34,384 nt of DNA, taken from Bacteroidaceae bacterium (lineage in GTDB: Bacteria; Bacteroidota; Bacteroidia; Bacteroidales; Bacteroidaceae). The notes beneath the pieces were generated by a model. That model searched no databases. It was not told the DNA's origin and saw only the letters and a program-made list of their open reading frames with translations. The position numbers were made by a program, and so were the translations under genes. Positions 15,948 to 23,451 of this stretch are shown here, one piece after another (the first letter of the stretch is position 1; each line of letters starts with the position of its first letter). The stretch lies in contig JAFYMP010000017.1 of NCBI GenBank assembly GCA_017556585.1, forward strand, positions 1-34,384, written 5' to 3'.

Positions 15948-16652
15948 ATGGTAGCAGAAAAAGCAACAGATAAAGGATTTGCGTCGAATAAAACACAGCG
16001 CATTTGGGACTGGTTTCTTATAGCAGGTTTTATAACACTGAGTATAGTATCTTGCATAGTAAAGCAGAACTTTGAAATAGTAAGTTTTGCAGCGGGACTG
16101 TGCAGCATACTATGTGTAATATTTGGCGCAAAAGGCAGAATGGAGAACTTCATCTTTGGCTTTTTAGGTTCCATACTGAACGGCTACATCTACCTGCACG
16201 CAGAGATATACGGTTCAGCAGCACTCTATCTGCTTTACAACCTGCCAATGCAGTTCATAGGTTTCTTCCAATGGAAAAAGAGACAGCAAGGCGATGGCAC
16301 TGCCACCATCAAAACACGATGGATGAACAACAAACAGCGCCTGCTGACAGCCATATCCAGTATAGCACTTATAGCAGTCATCTACCTGATACTGCAAACC
16401 ACCAACGGCAATCTGCCGGTAATGGATGCCGTACGTACAGGTATAATGATAGTAACACAGTTTGTACTCACCTTTGCATTTATTGAACAGTGGTTCTTAT
16501 GGTTACTGCTTAACAGCGCCACCATCACCATGTGGATAATAGCCACTATACGAGGCGAACAATACGCAGTGATAATGATGATACAGTCACTGTTCTTCCT
16601 GCTAAATTCAATTCGTGGCGTAATAGTCTGGATAAAACTGAACAAAAAATAA
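15948..16652 (+). CDS. pnuC: PnuC-family vitamin transporter (nicotinamide riboside type)
   Basis: 234 residues with about seven hydrophobic spans after a polar 20-residue N-terminus. The family motifs are visible: FGAKGRMENFIFGFLGSILNGYIYL (the region where PnuC proteins have N and Q/N residues lining the channel), LYNLPMQFIGFFQWKK (the NxPMQ..G...W signature), and the late FIEQWFLWLLLNSATI block with the paired Trp residues that bind the ring of the substrate. PnuC proteins move unphosphorylated nicotinamide riboside, thiamine or riboflavin by facilitated diffusion; the cytosolic kinase traps the vitamin. No thiamine-pyrophosphate riboswitch or thiamine kinase gene is adjacent, so nicotinamide riboside is the default guess. 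First gene of a three-gene operon, 4 nt before radA. Confidence 0.85.
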   Translation: MVAEKATDKGFASNKTQRIWDWFLIAGFITLSIVSCIVKQNFEIVSFAAGLCSILCVIFGAKGRMENFIFGFLGSILNGYIYLHAEIYGSAALYLLYNLPMQFIGFFQWKKRQQGDGTATIKTRWMNNKQRLLTAISSIALIAVIYLILQTTNGNLPVMDAVRTGIMIVTQFVLTFAFIEQWFLWLLLNSATITMWIIATIRGEQYAVIMMIQSLFFLLNSIRGVIVWIKLNKK

Positions 16653-16656
16653 TACT

Positions 16657-18039
16657 ATGACAAACAAAGAAAAAACAGCATTTGTATGTACCGAATGTGG
16701 ATACGACACCCCAAAATGGAGTGGAAAATGCCCGGCTTGTGGCAGATGGAACACATTTGTAGAGCAGAAGATAAGCGACAAACCCGCCGAACTGCATAAA
16801 AAAGCATTTGGTGCGCAGTTACATACAGAGCCCACACAACTTTCTAATATAGAGAGTAGCGAAGAGATAAGATACAACATGTTCGATTCCGAACTGAATC
16901 GCGTACTGGGTGGCGGATTAGTAAAGGGTTCGTTAGTGCTGTTAGGCGGAGAACCCGGAATAGGCAAATCCACTTTGATATTGCAAACAGCCCTGCAGGT
17001 AAAGAACAAAAAGATACTCTACGTATCTGGCGAAGAGAGCGCACGACAAATCAAACTGAGAGCAGAACGCCTGTCGGAAGGAGATATATCGCAAACAGAG
17101 CATCTTAACATACTCTGCGAAACATCATTGGAGAACATCTACAGGCAGATAAAAGAGTTACAGCCTGAAATTGTAGTGATAGACTCCATACAGACCATAT
17201 CCACCGAGAATGCCGATTCTTCGCCGGGCAGTATAACACAGGTCAGAGAGTGTGCCGCATCACTGCTTAAATATGCAAAAGAGAGCAACACCCCTACCAT
17301 ACTGATAGGTCACATAACCAAAGAGGGCAGCATAGCAGGTCCTAAGATATTGGAACACATAGTAGATACAGTACTACAGTTTGAAGGCGATCAACACTAT
17401 ATGTACCGCATTCTGCGCCCTATCAAAAACAGATTTGGCAGTACAGCAGAACTGGGAATATACGAAATGCAACAATCCGGACTTCGAGAGGTATCAAACC
17501 CATCGGAACTGCTGCTAAGCGATAACCACAGCGGAATGAGCGGAGTATCCATAGCCAGCACTATAGAGGGAGCACGTCCGTTCCTTATAGAGGCACAGGC
17601 ATTGGTCAGCACAGCCGTTTATGGCACACCGCAACGTTCTGCCATAGGCTTTGACATTCGCAGAATGAATATGCTTCTGGCAGTACTTGAAAAACGTGTA
17701 GGCTTTAAATTGGGACAGAAAGACGTATTCCTTAACATAGCCGGCGGACTGAAGGTAAACGACCCCGCCATAGACCTGGCTGTAATAAGCGCAATACTCT
17801 CCAGCAGTCTCGATATAGCCATAGACCGCACCATCTGTATGACAGGCGAAATAGGATTATCGGGCGAGATACGTCCCGTAAGCCGTATAGAACAGCGCAT
17901 ATCAGAGGCAGAGAAATTAGGATTCAAACAGATAATCATCCCCAAAAACAATATGGCAGGTCTTGAAAAGAAAAAGATAAAAATAGAGATCCTGCCGGCA
18001 CAAAAAGTAGAAGAGGCATTCCGCTACATATTCGGTTAA
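16657..18039 (+). CDS. radA: DNA repair protein RadA
   Basis: 460 residues, the normal length. N-terminal C4 zinc finger (C11, C14, C25, C28 in CTECG...GKCPACGRW), then a RecA-like ATPase core with Walker A GGEPGIGKST at 97-106 and Walker B IVVIDSIQT near 170. The RadA-specific KNRFG motif lies near residue 255. A C-terminal Lon-protease-like domain (about 290-460; GFDIRRMNMLLAVLEKR, DLAVISAILSSS, GEIGLSGEIRPV) lacks protease activity in this family. RadA drives branch migration of recombination intermediates during repair. It is flanked closely by pnuC (4 nt) and the FAD oxidoreductase gene (3 nt), so all three share a transcript. Confidence 0.96.
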   Translation: MTNKEKTAFVCTECGYDTPKWSGKCPACGRWNTFVEQKISDKPAELHKKAFGAQLHTEPTQLSNIESSEEIRYNMFDSELNRVLGGGLVKGSLVLLGGEPGIGKSTLILQTALQVKNKKILYVSGEESARQIKLRAERLSEGDISQTEHLNILCETSLENIYRQIKELQPEIVVIDSIQTISTENADSSPGSITQVRECAASLLKYAKESNTPTILIGHITKEGSIAGPKILEHIVDTVLQFEGDQHYMYRILRPIKNRFGSTAELGIYEMQQSGLREVSNPSELLLSDNHSGMSGVSIASTIEGARPFLIEAQALVSTAVYGTPQRSAIGFDIRRMNMLLAVLEKRVGFKLGQKDVFLNIAGGLKVNDPAIDLAVISAILSSSLDIAIDRTICMTGEIGLSGEIRPVSRIEQRISEAEKLGFKQIIIPKNNMAGLEKKKIKIEILPAQKVEEAFRYIFG

Positions 18040-18042
18040 ACA

Positions 18043-19623
18043 ATGATACAGGAGATACAACTAAGAACAGAGCCACAATTTGCCTGCAACGAACAGGCAA
18101 TTAAAGAGACCGTTTCACGCCAGTGCGGATTCGATGTAAGGACCATCAATGCAGTACGAGTATTGAAAAAGAGCATCGATGCCCGCCAGCGCACAATATT
18201 TGTAAACCTAAAAGTAAGGGTATTCATAAACGAAGAACCCACAGAAAACGAATACAACCGAATAGAGTACCCCAATGTAAGCCATAAGCCTGCGGTAGTG
18301 GTAGTGGGAGCAGGTCCGGGAGGGCTTTTTGCCGCACTCCGATTGATAGAACTCGGTTTGCGCCCCATAGTTATAGAACGAGGCAAAAACGTGCGAGAAA
18401 GAAAAACCGATATAGCAGACATTACACGTTCACACAAAATAAACCCTGAATCAAACTACAGCTTTGGCGAAGGTGGAGCAGGAGCCTATTCCGATGGAAA
18501 ACTATATACACGCAGCAAGAAAAGAGGCAACACAGAACGCATACTCAACATATTCTGTCAACACGGAGCAAGCACAGCCATACTGAGCGATGCTCATCCG
18601 CATATAGGTACAGACAAACTGCCCCGCGTGATAGAAAATATGCGTAACACCATAATAACATCGGGTGGCGAAGTCCATTTTGAAACCAAGATGACAGGCA
18701 TCATCATAAAAGAGAACAGAGCCATAGGCATAGAGGCCGTAAACAACGGAACAGAAAAACAGTTTATGGGCCCTGTAATCTTAGCCACAGGACATTCCGC
18801 ACGCGATGTATATAGCTATCTGCACACAGCCGGCATAGAGATAGAGGCCAAATCGTTAGCCGTAGGAACCCGTTTGGAACACCCTTCGGAACTGATAGAC
18901 CGATTACAGTATCACAATAAAAACGGACGAGGCAAATACCTGCCTGCAGCCGAATACAGCTATGTAACTCAGGTAGATGGACGCGGAGTATATAGCTTCT
19001 GTATGTGTCCTGGTGGTTTTGTAGTACCGGCAGCATCGGGACCGGAACAGATTGTGGTAAACGGTATGTCGCCATCGGGCAGAAACTCAAAATGGAGCAA
19101 TTCGGGAATGGTAGTAGAGACCAGGATAGAGGATATTGCCAAAAACGATGACGATATGAAAAACCCACTGCTGATGATGCGTTTTCAGGAAGAATTGGAA
19201 CGCAGTTGCTGGTTGGCCGGCAACATGCGCCAAACCGCCCCTGCACAACGTATGACCGATTTTGTAAATGGCAAACTAAGCTACGACCTACCCTCTACAT
19301 CATACACACCGGGATTGATATCATCGCCACTGCACTTTTGGATGCCAAACTTTATAGTAAAAAGAATGCAACAGGCATTTCAGGTATTTGGGCGCAGCAG
19401 TCACGGATTCTTAACATCGCAAGCCACACTTATTGCTGCCGAAACCAGAACATCATCGCCTGTACGTATAGTTAGGAACAGCGAAACACTGCAACACACC
19501 ACTACGGAAGGCCTCTTCCCATGTGGCGAAGGAGCCGGTTATGCAGGAGGAATAGTATCGTCAGCTGTAGATGGAGAGAGATGCGCCGAATCGGCTTTTG
19601 AATTTATAAACAGCCATTCTTGA
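18043..19623 (+). CDS. FAD-dependent oxidoreductase of unknown substrate
   Basis: 526 residues. An N-terminal ~80-residue cap precedes the dinucleotide-binding GAGPGG (residues 89-94) in a perfect beta-alpha-beta unit ending LRPIVIERGK. A SFGEGGAGAYSDGKLYTR block follows (near residue 145), then VILATGHSARDVY closing the FAD domain, a CMCPGGFVVPAASG segment in the middle, and a C-terminal LFPCGEGAGYAGGIVSSAVDGERCAESA that binds the flavin again. This is the conserved bacterial 'NAD(P)/FAD-dependent oxidoreductase' family often annotated as uncharacterised FAD-dependent dehydrogenase; I know of no assigned reaction. Cytosolic, no signal. Last gene of the pnuC-radA operon; its 3' end overlaps the convergent radical SAM gene by 20 nt. 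Confidence 0.88.
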   Translation: MIQEIQLRTEPQFACNEQAIKETVSRQCGFDVRTINAVRVLKKSIDARQRTIFVNLKVRVFINEEPTENEYNRIEYPNVSHKPAVVVVGAGPGGLFAALRLIELGLRPIVIERGKNVRERKTDIADITRSHKINPESNYSFGEGGAGAYSDGKLYTRSKKRGNTERILNIFCQHGASTAILSDAHPHIGTDKLPRVIENMRNTIITSGGEVHFETKMTGIIIKENRAIGIEAVNNGTEKQFMGPVILATGHSARDVYSYLHTAGIEIEAKSLAVGTRLEHPSELIDRLQYHNKNGRGKYLPAAEYSYVTQVDGRGVYSFCMCPGGFVVPAASGPEQIVVNGMSPSGRNSKWSNSGMVVETRIEDIAKNDDDMKNPLLMMRFQEELERSCWLAGNMRQTAPAQRMTDFVNGKLSYDLPSTSYTPGLISSPLHFWMPNFIVKRMQQAFQVFGRSSHGFLTSQATLIAAETRTSSPVRIVRNSETLQHTTTEGLFPCGEGAGYAGGIVSSAVDGERCAESAFEFINSHS

Positions 19624-20689
19624 TTCTCAGGTAGTTACAGGAAATTATACTACCATCATCGTTACGCAGATGCATACCACCACCTTTGCAGTAACGCCAG
19701 GCATCGCACGTGGCACATTCGCCATGCTTCATCCATTTGCGATTTCTATACTGCTTAAAACCATTTTCCCAAACCTGCCAGAAATCATGGGAATAGATAT
19801 TACCCTGATGATAATTGCTTCTTATGCTTAGACAGCCCGATATAGAACCATCGTTTAGTATAGATGCCACTTCTGTACCTGCTACACAGTTATAGTATTT
19901 GGTACGTGCCAACCCTTCGTATCTACCTAAAAAACCTTCGCAGGCATAATCCAGATGAATACGGTTTTCCTGCTTGGTACGCACTATAAAATCCATCAGT
20001 TCCACATACTGACGGTCAGTAATCATAAGTTCCGGATTATCTATAGCACGCCCCATAGGCACCACCGTAAATATGCGCCAATTCTTTACCCCCTTATCTA
20101 TGAGATACTCTTTGAACATTTCCAAATATCCTATATTACGGCTGTTCACACAGGTAATCAAATCCCACACCAACCTATTATCCATATTCACCAGATAATC
20201 TACAGCCTGGTCGGCGTATGTAAAACTACGGTCATTGCCTCGCATCCAGTTATGTTCGTTCTCAAAACCATCAAAACTCATTGCAAAGCTTGTCAGACCG
20301 GTATCTACAAGTGCATTCAGTCTATCTTGGGAGAGCAACAACCCATTACTTACCATCCCCCAGGAAAAACCACGCTTTACTATCTGCGCACCACATTCCA
20401 GAATATCCGGACGCACCAAAGGTTCTCCACCGGTGGTAATAACAGTAATATCGGACGGATTTATATTAGACGGATGGGAATCAAGAACCTTTAGAAAATT
20501 ATCCAGAGGCATATCCTTTTCACCGGCAGACTGTTTACAATCGCTGCCACAATGCAAGCAGCTAAGATTACATCGCAAAGTACATTCCCAAAACAGCTGT
20601 TTCAGGTTATGTTCCATCACTTCGTAGCGTTGCACAGCTCTTTCTACCTCAAGATGCAGTTTCTGCCGCAAAGACAAATCAGTTGCCAT
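19604..20689 (-). CDS. Radical SAM/SPASM enzyme paired with a lipoprotein
   Basis: 361 residues. The radical SAM motif CNLSCLHC places the cluster cysteines at 40, 44 and 47 (an extra Cys at 36). TTGGEPLVRPDIL and GMVSNGLLLSQDRLNAL follow as in SPASM-type peptide-modifying enzymes. The C-terminal SPASM region has further cysteines: NCVAGTEVASILNDGSISGCLSI, then GECATCDAWRYCKGGGMHL and SCNYLR near the end, enough for one or two auxiliary clusters. The start overlaps the lipoprotein gene by 11 nt, so the two are translationally coupled. I recall a TIGRFAM-defined 'rSAM/lipoprotein system' in Bacteroidetes with this arrangement; I cannot confirm membership here. Expected chemistry is a radical modification of a peptide or protein, possibly the lipoprotein. 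Converges with and overlaps the FAD oxidoreductase gene. Confidence 0.87.
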   Translation of the reverse strand: MATDLSLRQKLHLEVERAVQRYEVMEHNLKQLFWECTLRCNLSCLHCGSDCKQSAGEKDMPLDNFLKVLDSHPSNINPSDITVITTGGEPLVRPDILECGAQIVKRGFSWGMVSNGLLLSQDRLNALVDTGLTSFAMSFDGFENEHNWMRGNDRSFTYADQAVDYLVNMDNRLVWDLITCVNSRNIGYLEMFKEYLIDKGVKNWRIFTVVPMGRAIDNPELMITDRQYVELMDFIVRTKQENRIHLDYACEGFLGRYEGLARTKYYNCVAGTEVASILNDGSISGCLSIRSNYHQGNIYSHDFWQVWENGFKQYRNRKWMKHGECATCDAWRYCKGGGMHLRNDDGSIISCNYLRIKNGCL

Positions 20690-21002
20690 TCTTCTGTTCA
20701 GCTTTTTCTATCTTACGTATAGCATCATCCAGTTCATCTATACGTCTCTTGATGGAATCATTTTCTGCTGCCATCTTCTTCATCATCTCCGGAGTACCAT
20801 AGATAACCGCCGTACTGCGATATTCAATAATACGATTCAGCCTCTGCATTTCATTTACCAATGAATCTTTATCTGCCACCTGAGACGAATCGGTAGGTTG
20901 AGGATAGTTTTTTCTGGAACAGCCTGTAATAATCAATGCAGATATAACACTAAGCATTACAGCCCACGTCTTTGACAATTTTATAGATAATTTTCTAAAC
21001 AT
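20679..21002 (-). CDS. Small coiled-coil lipoprotein, likely partner of the radical SAM enzyme
   Basis: 107 residues from the ATG at 21002, chosen over the upstream in-frame ATG at 21062 because the promoter at 21025-21055 lies between them and 21002 gives a clean lipoprotein signal. That signal is FRKLSIKLSK, a hydrophobic core, and ALIITGC with the lipid Cys at 28. The mature part is highly charged with two helices of coiled-coil character (about 43-60 and 73-103). Between them sits the only non-helical, uncharged stretch, YRSTAVIYGTPEMM (61-74). A YG[ST]PE-type motif of this kind occurs, to my memory, in other small Bacteroides lipoproteins. It overlaps the radical SAM gene by 11 nt. It could be a substrate whose motif is modified, or a structural partner; neither is shown by the sequence. 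Confidence 0.78.
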   Translation of the reverse strand: MFRKLSIKLSKTWAVMLSVISALIITGCSRKNYPQPTDSSQVADKDSLVNEMQRLNRIIEYRSTAVIYGTPEMMKKMAAENDSIKRRIDELDDAIRKIEKAEQKNGN

Positions 21003-21024
21003 AATATCAATATTTACTAAAACG

Positions 21025-21055
21025 CAAAAATACAGCTTTTTCATTACAAACAAAA
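21025..21055 (-). promoter_or_regulatory. Promoter of the lipoprotein-radical SAM pair
   Basis: The minus strand reads TTTTG (21055-21051), 18 nt, TATTTTTG (21032-21025). Transcription from here starts inside any longer reading frame, supporting the ATG at 21002. Confidence 0.65.
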
Positions 21056-21079
21056 CTATCAAGATACAGAATTGTTTTG

Positions 21080-21087
21080 TAACTTCG
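21080..21087 (+). promoter_or_regulatory. Possible -7 box for pta-ackA
   Basis: TAACTTCG differs from TAnnTTTG at one position; no clear -33 TTG lies 19-22 nt upstream. It is 37 nt before the pta ATG and in the only intergenic space available. Confidence 0.35.
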
Positions 21088-21124
21088 CAGTCGATTAACA
21101 GAAAACAAAATAAAACAAGAATAT

Positions 21125-22132
21125 ATGGAACTGATGAACCAAATCATTGCGCGTGCCAAACAGAACAAGCAGCGCATTGTACTTCCGGAAGGAACAGAAG
21201 AAAGAACTCTGAAAGCTGCCGATATGCTTTTAGCAGACCAGGTTGCAGACCTTATTCTTATAGGCAACGCAGCTGAAATAGCATCCAAAACAGAGGAATG
21301 GGGTTTAAAGAACATTAGCAAAGCTACTATCATAGACCCTGAAAACAACCCAAAGAGCGAAGAGTATGCAAACCTGCTGTTTGAACTCCGCAAATCAAAG
21401 GGCATGACTATAGAAGAGGCCAGAAAGAAGGTAACAGACCCACTCTACTTAGGTTGTCTTATAATCAAGAACGGCGATGCCGATGGTCAGTTGGCAGGTG
21501 CTCAGAACACCACAGGTAACGTATTGCGCCCTGCATTGCAGATAATCAAAACAGCACCGGGCATAAGCTGCGTATCGGGTGCCTTCATTATGATAACCCA
21601 GACACCACAATACGGTGAAAACGGAATTATGGTATTTGCAGACTGTGCAGTAACACCTGTACCTGATGCAGCTCAGTTGGCACAGATAGCAGTAAGTTCT
21701 GCTGTTACAGCAAAAGCTGTTGCCGGTTTTGCAGAACCACGAGTAGCCCTGACAAGCTTCTCTACAAAAGGATCGGCAAAACACGAATGTGTAGATAAGG
21801 TAACCACTGCACTGCAGTTGGCAAAAGAACTTGCTCCAGAGCTGAAGATTGACGGAGAGCTACAGGCCGATGCAGCAATAGTTCCATCGGTAGGTGCAAG
21901 CAAAGCTCCGGGTTCAGAAATAGCAGGTAAAGCCAATGTATTGGTATTCCCTTCATTAGAAGTAGGAAACATTGCTTATAAGTTAGTACAGCGTTTGGGT
22001 AATGCAGAGGCTATAGGCCCTATCCTTCAGGGAATAGCACGTCCGGTGAACGATCTTTCACGCGGATGTTCCATAGACGATATTTATAAAATGGTAGCAG
22101 TAACAGCCAATCAGGCAATGGCTGCAAAATAA
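21125..22132 (+). CDS. pta: Phosphate acetyltransferase
   Basis: 335 residues, the short single-domain form with only the PTA_PTB catalytic domain and no N-terminal DRTGG regulatory part. Motifs: [22 protein letters not shown] at the start, [48 protein letters not shown], and the C-terminal [35 protein letters not shown]. It interconverts acetyl-CoA plus phosphate and acetyl phosphate plus CoA in the cytosol. With acetate kinase, whose gene begins 12 nt later, it makes ATP and acetate, a main fermentation route in Bacteroidales. Divergent from the lipoprotein gene. Confidence 0.96.
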   Translation: MELMNQIIARAKQNKQRIVLPEGTEERTLKAADMLLADQVADLILIGNAAEIASKTEEWGLKNISKATIIDPENNPKSEEYANLLFELRKSKGMTIEEARKKVTDPLYLGCLIIKNGDADGQLAGAQNTTGNVLRPALQIIKTAPGISCVSGAFIMITQTPQYGENGIMVFADCAVTPVPDAAQLAQIAVSSAVTAKAVAGFAEPRVALTSFSTKGSAKHECVDKVTTALQLAKELAPELKIDGELQADAAIVPSVGASKAPGSEIAGKANVLVFPSLEVGNIAYKLVQRLGNAEAIGPILQGIARPVNDLSRGCSIDDIYKMVAVTANQAMAAK

Positions 22133-22144
22133 AAGATACATAAG

Positions 22145-23350
22145 ATGAAGATATTGGTATTGAATTGTGGCAGTTCATCAATCAAGTACAAACTATTTGA
22201 TATGAATGCCAATGAAGTGACAGCACAGGGAGGTATAGAAAAGATTGGAATGAAAGGTTCATTCCTTAAGTTCACCACTCCTGACGGAGAAAAGGAGATA
22301 GTAGAAAAGGATATTCCGGAACACACATGTGGTGTTAAGTTTATCTTTGAGATGCTTACAAATCCAAAGGTAGGTGCGCTAAAATCACTTGACGAATTAG
22401 ACGCTGTAGGTCATAGAATGGTACACGGAGGCGAACGATTCAATCAGAGCGTACTGCTTACCAAAGATGTATTGGAAGCATTTGCAGCATGTAACGATCT
22501 GGCTCCATTGCACAATCCTGCAAACCTGAAAGGTGTAAACGCAGTACAGGAACTCCTGCCAAACATACCACAGGTGGGTGTATTCGATACCGCATTCCAC
22601 CAGACCATGCCTGATTATGCTTATCTGTATGCAATACCATACCAGCTGTATGAAAAGTACGGAGTACGCAAATATGGTTTCCACGGCACATCACACCGAT
22701 ATGTATCATCAAAAATCTGCGAATACTTAGGAATCAAGGCAGAAGGTAGCAAGATTATCACCTGCCACATAGGTAACGGAGGTTCAATAACAGCCGTTAA
22801 AGACGGCAAGAGCATAGACACCACAATGGGATTGACTCCGTTAGACGGTATAATGATGGGTACACGTAGCGGTAATATAGACGCCGGTGCAGTTACATTC
22901 ATTATGGAAAAAGAGGGATTAACCCCAACAGGCGTTTCCAACCTGCTGAACAAACAATCAGGTCTGTTAGGCATATCAGGAGTATCATCCGATATGCGCG
23001 AAGTATCCGCTGCCGTTGCAGATGGTAACAAACGCGCAGAATTGGCAAAACAGATGTATTCCTACAGCATTAAGAAATATATTGGTGCATACGCTGCTGC
23101 TATGGGTGGTGTAGATGTAGTGATATTCACAGGTGGCGTAGGTGAAAACCGTCACGAAATACGCGAATCTGTATGTGAAGGTTTGGAATTCCTGGGAATC
23201 AACATAGACAAGAAGATAAATGCAGAAGTAATGTTTGGTAAAGACGGCATCATATCTACAAAAGAATCCAAAGTAAAGGTTGTAGTTCTTCCTACCGATG
23301 AAGAGCTGATGATTGCAACCGACACAATGGATATTCTCCGCACACTATAA
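22145..23350 (+). CDS. ackA: Acetate kinase
   Basis: 401 residues, standard length. ASKHA-superfamily signatures: MKILVLNCGSSSIKYKLF at the N-terminus, VGHRMVHGGE with the catalytic-site His, FDTAFHQTMP, YGFHGTSHRYVS, ITCHIGNGGSI, LTPLDGIMMGTRSGNIDAGAV, and the late IFTGGVGENRHEIRE. It converts acetyl phosphate and ADP to acetate and ATP. It is co-transcribed with pta and is followed 20 nt later by a strong terminator. Nothing unusual in length or motifs. Confidence 0.97.
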   Translation: MKILVLNCGSSSIKYKLFDMNANEVTAQGGIEKIGMKGSFLKFTTPDGEKEIVEKDIPEHTCGVKFIFEMLTNPKVGALKSLDELDAVGHRMVHGGERFNQSVLLTKDVLEAFAACNDLAPLHNPANLKGVNAVQELLPNIPQVGVFDTAFHQTMPDYAYLYAIPYQLYEKYGVRKYGFHGTSHRYVSSKICEYLGIKAEGSKIITCHIGNGGSITAVKDGKSIDTTMGLTPLDGIMMGTRSGNIDAGAVTFIMEKEGLTPTGVSNLLNKQSGLLGISGVSSDMREVSAAVADGNKRAELAKQMYSYSIKKYIGAYAAAMGGVDVVIFTGGVGENRHEIRESVCEGLEFLGINIDKKINAEVMFGKDGIISTKESKVKVVVLPTDEELMIATDTMDILRTL

Positions 23351-23369
23351 TTAAACCAGTCATAAACAT

Positions 23370-23406
23370 AGAGGGGTTCACTTCACAAGCGAACCCCTCT
23401 TTTGTT
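23370..23406 (+). terminator. Intrinsic terminator after ackA
   Basis: AGAGGGGTTC (23370-23379) and GAACCCCTCT (23391-23400) make a ten-pair stem with an 11-nt loop, followed by TTTGTTTATT. The strongest terminator in the window. Confidence 0.93.
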
Positions 23407-23410
23407 TATT

Positions 23411-23425
23411 CAGTTATCATAACTG
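23411..23425. repeat. Short palindrome between convergent genes
   Basis: CAGTTATCATAACTG is a perfect 15-base palindrome around a central C, directly beyond the ackA terminator and before the end of the convergent regulator gene. No U-tract follows on the minus strand within a few bases, so it is only a weak terminator candidate for that gene. Confidence 0.4.
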
Positions 23426-23451
23426 CTATATTTAATACTTTTTTTCTCATA

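Noticed and set aside
15948..16652. Thiamine-specific PnuT
   Set aside because: In Bacteroidetes, thiamine PnuC relatives are usually next to a thiamine kinase gene and a TPP riboswitch; I see neither here, so only the PnuC family level is claimed.
21003..21062. 20-residue N-terminal extension of the small lipoprotein
   Set aside because: Contains the promoter boxes at 21025-21055; a start at 21002 gives a standard lipoprotein signal.
23411..23425. Terminator for the minus-strand regulator
   Set aside because: A palindrome is present but no U-tract follows on that strand, and the loop would be very small; listed only as a repeat.
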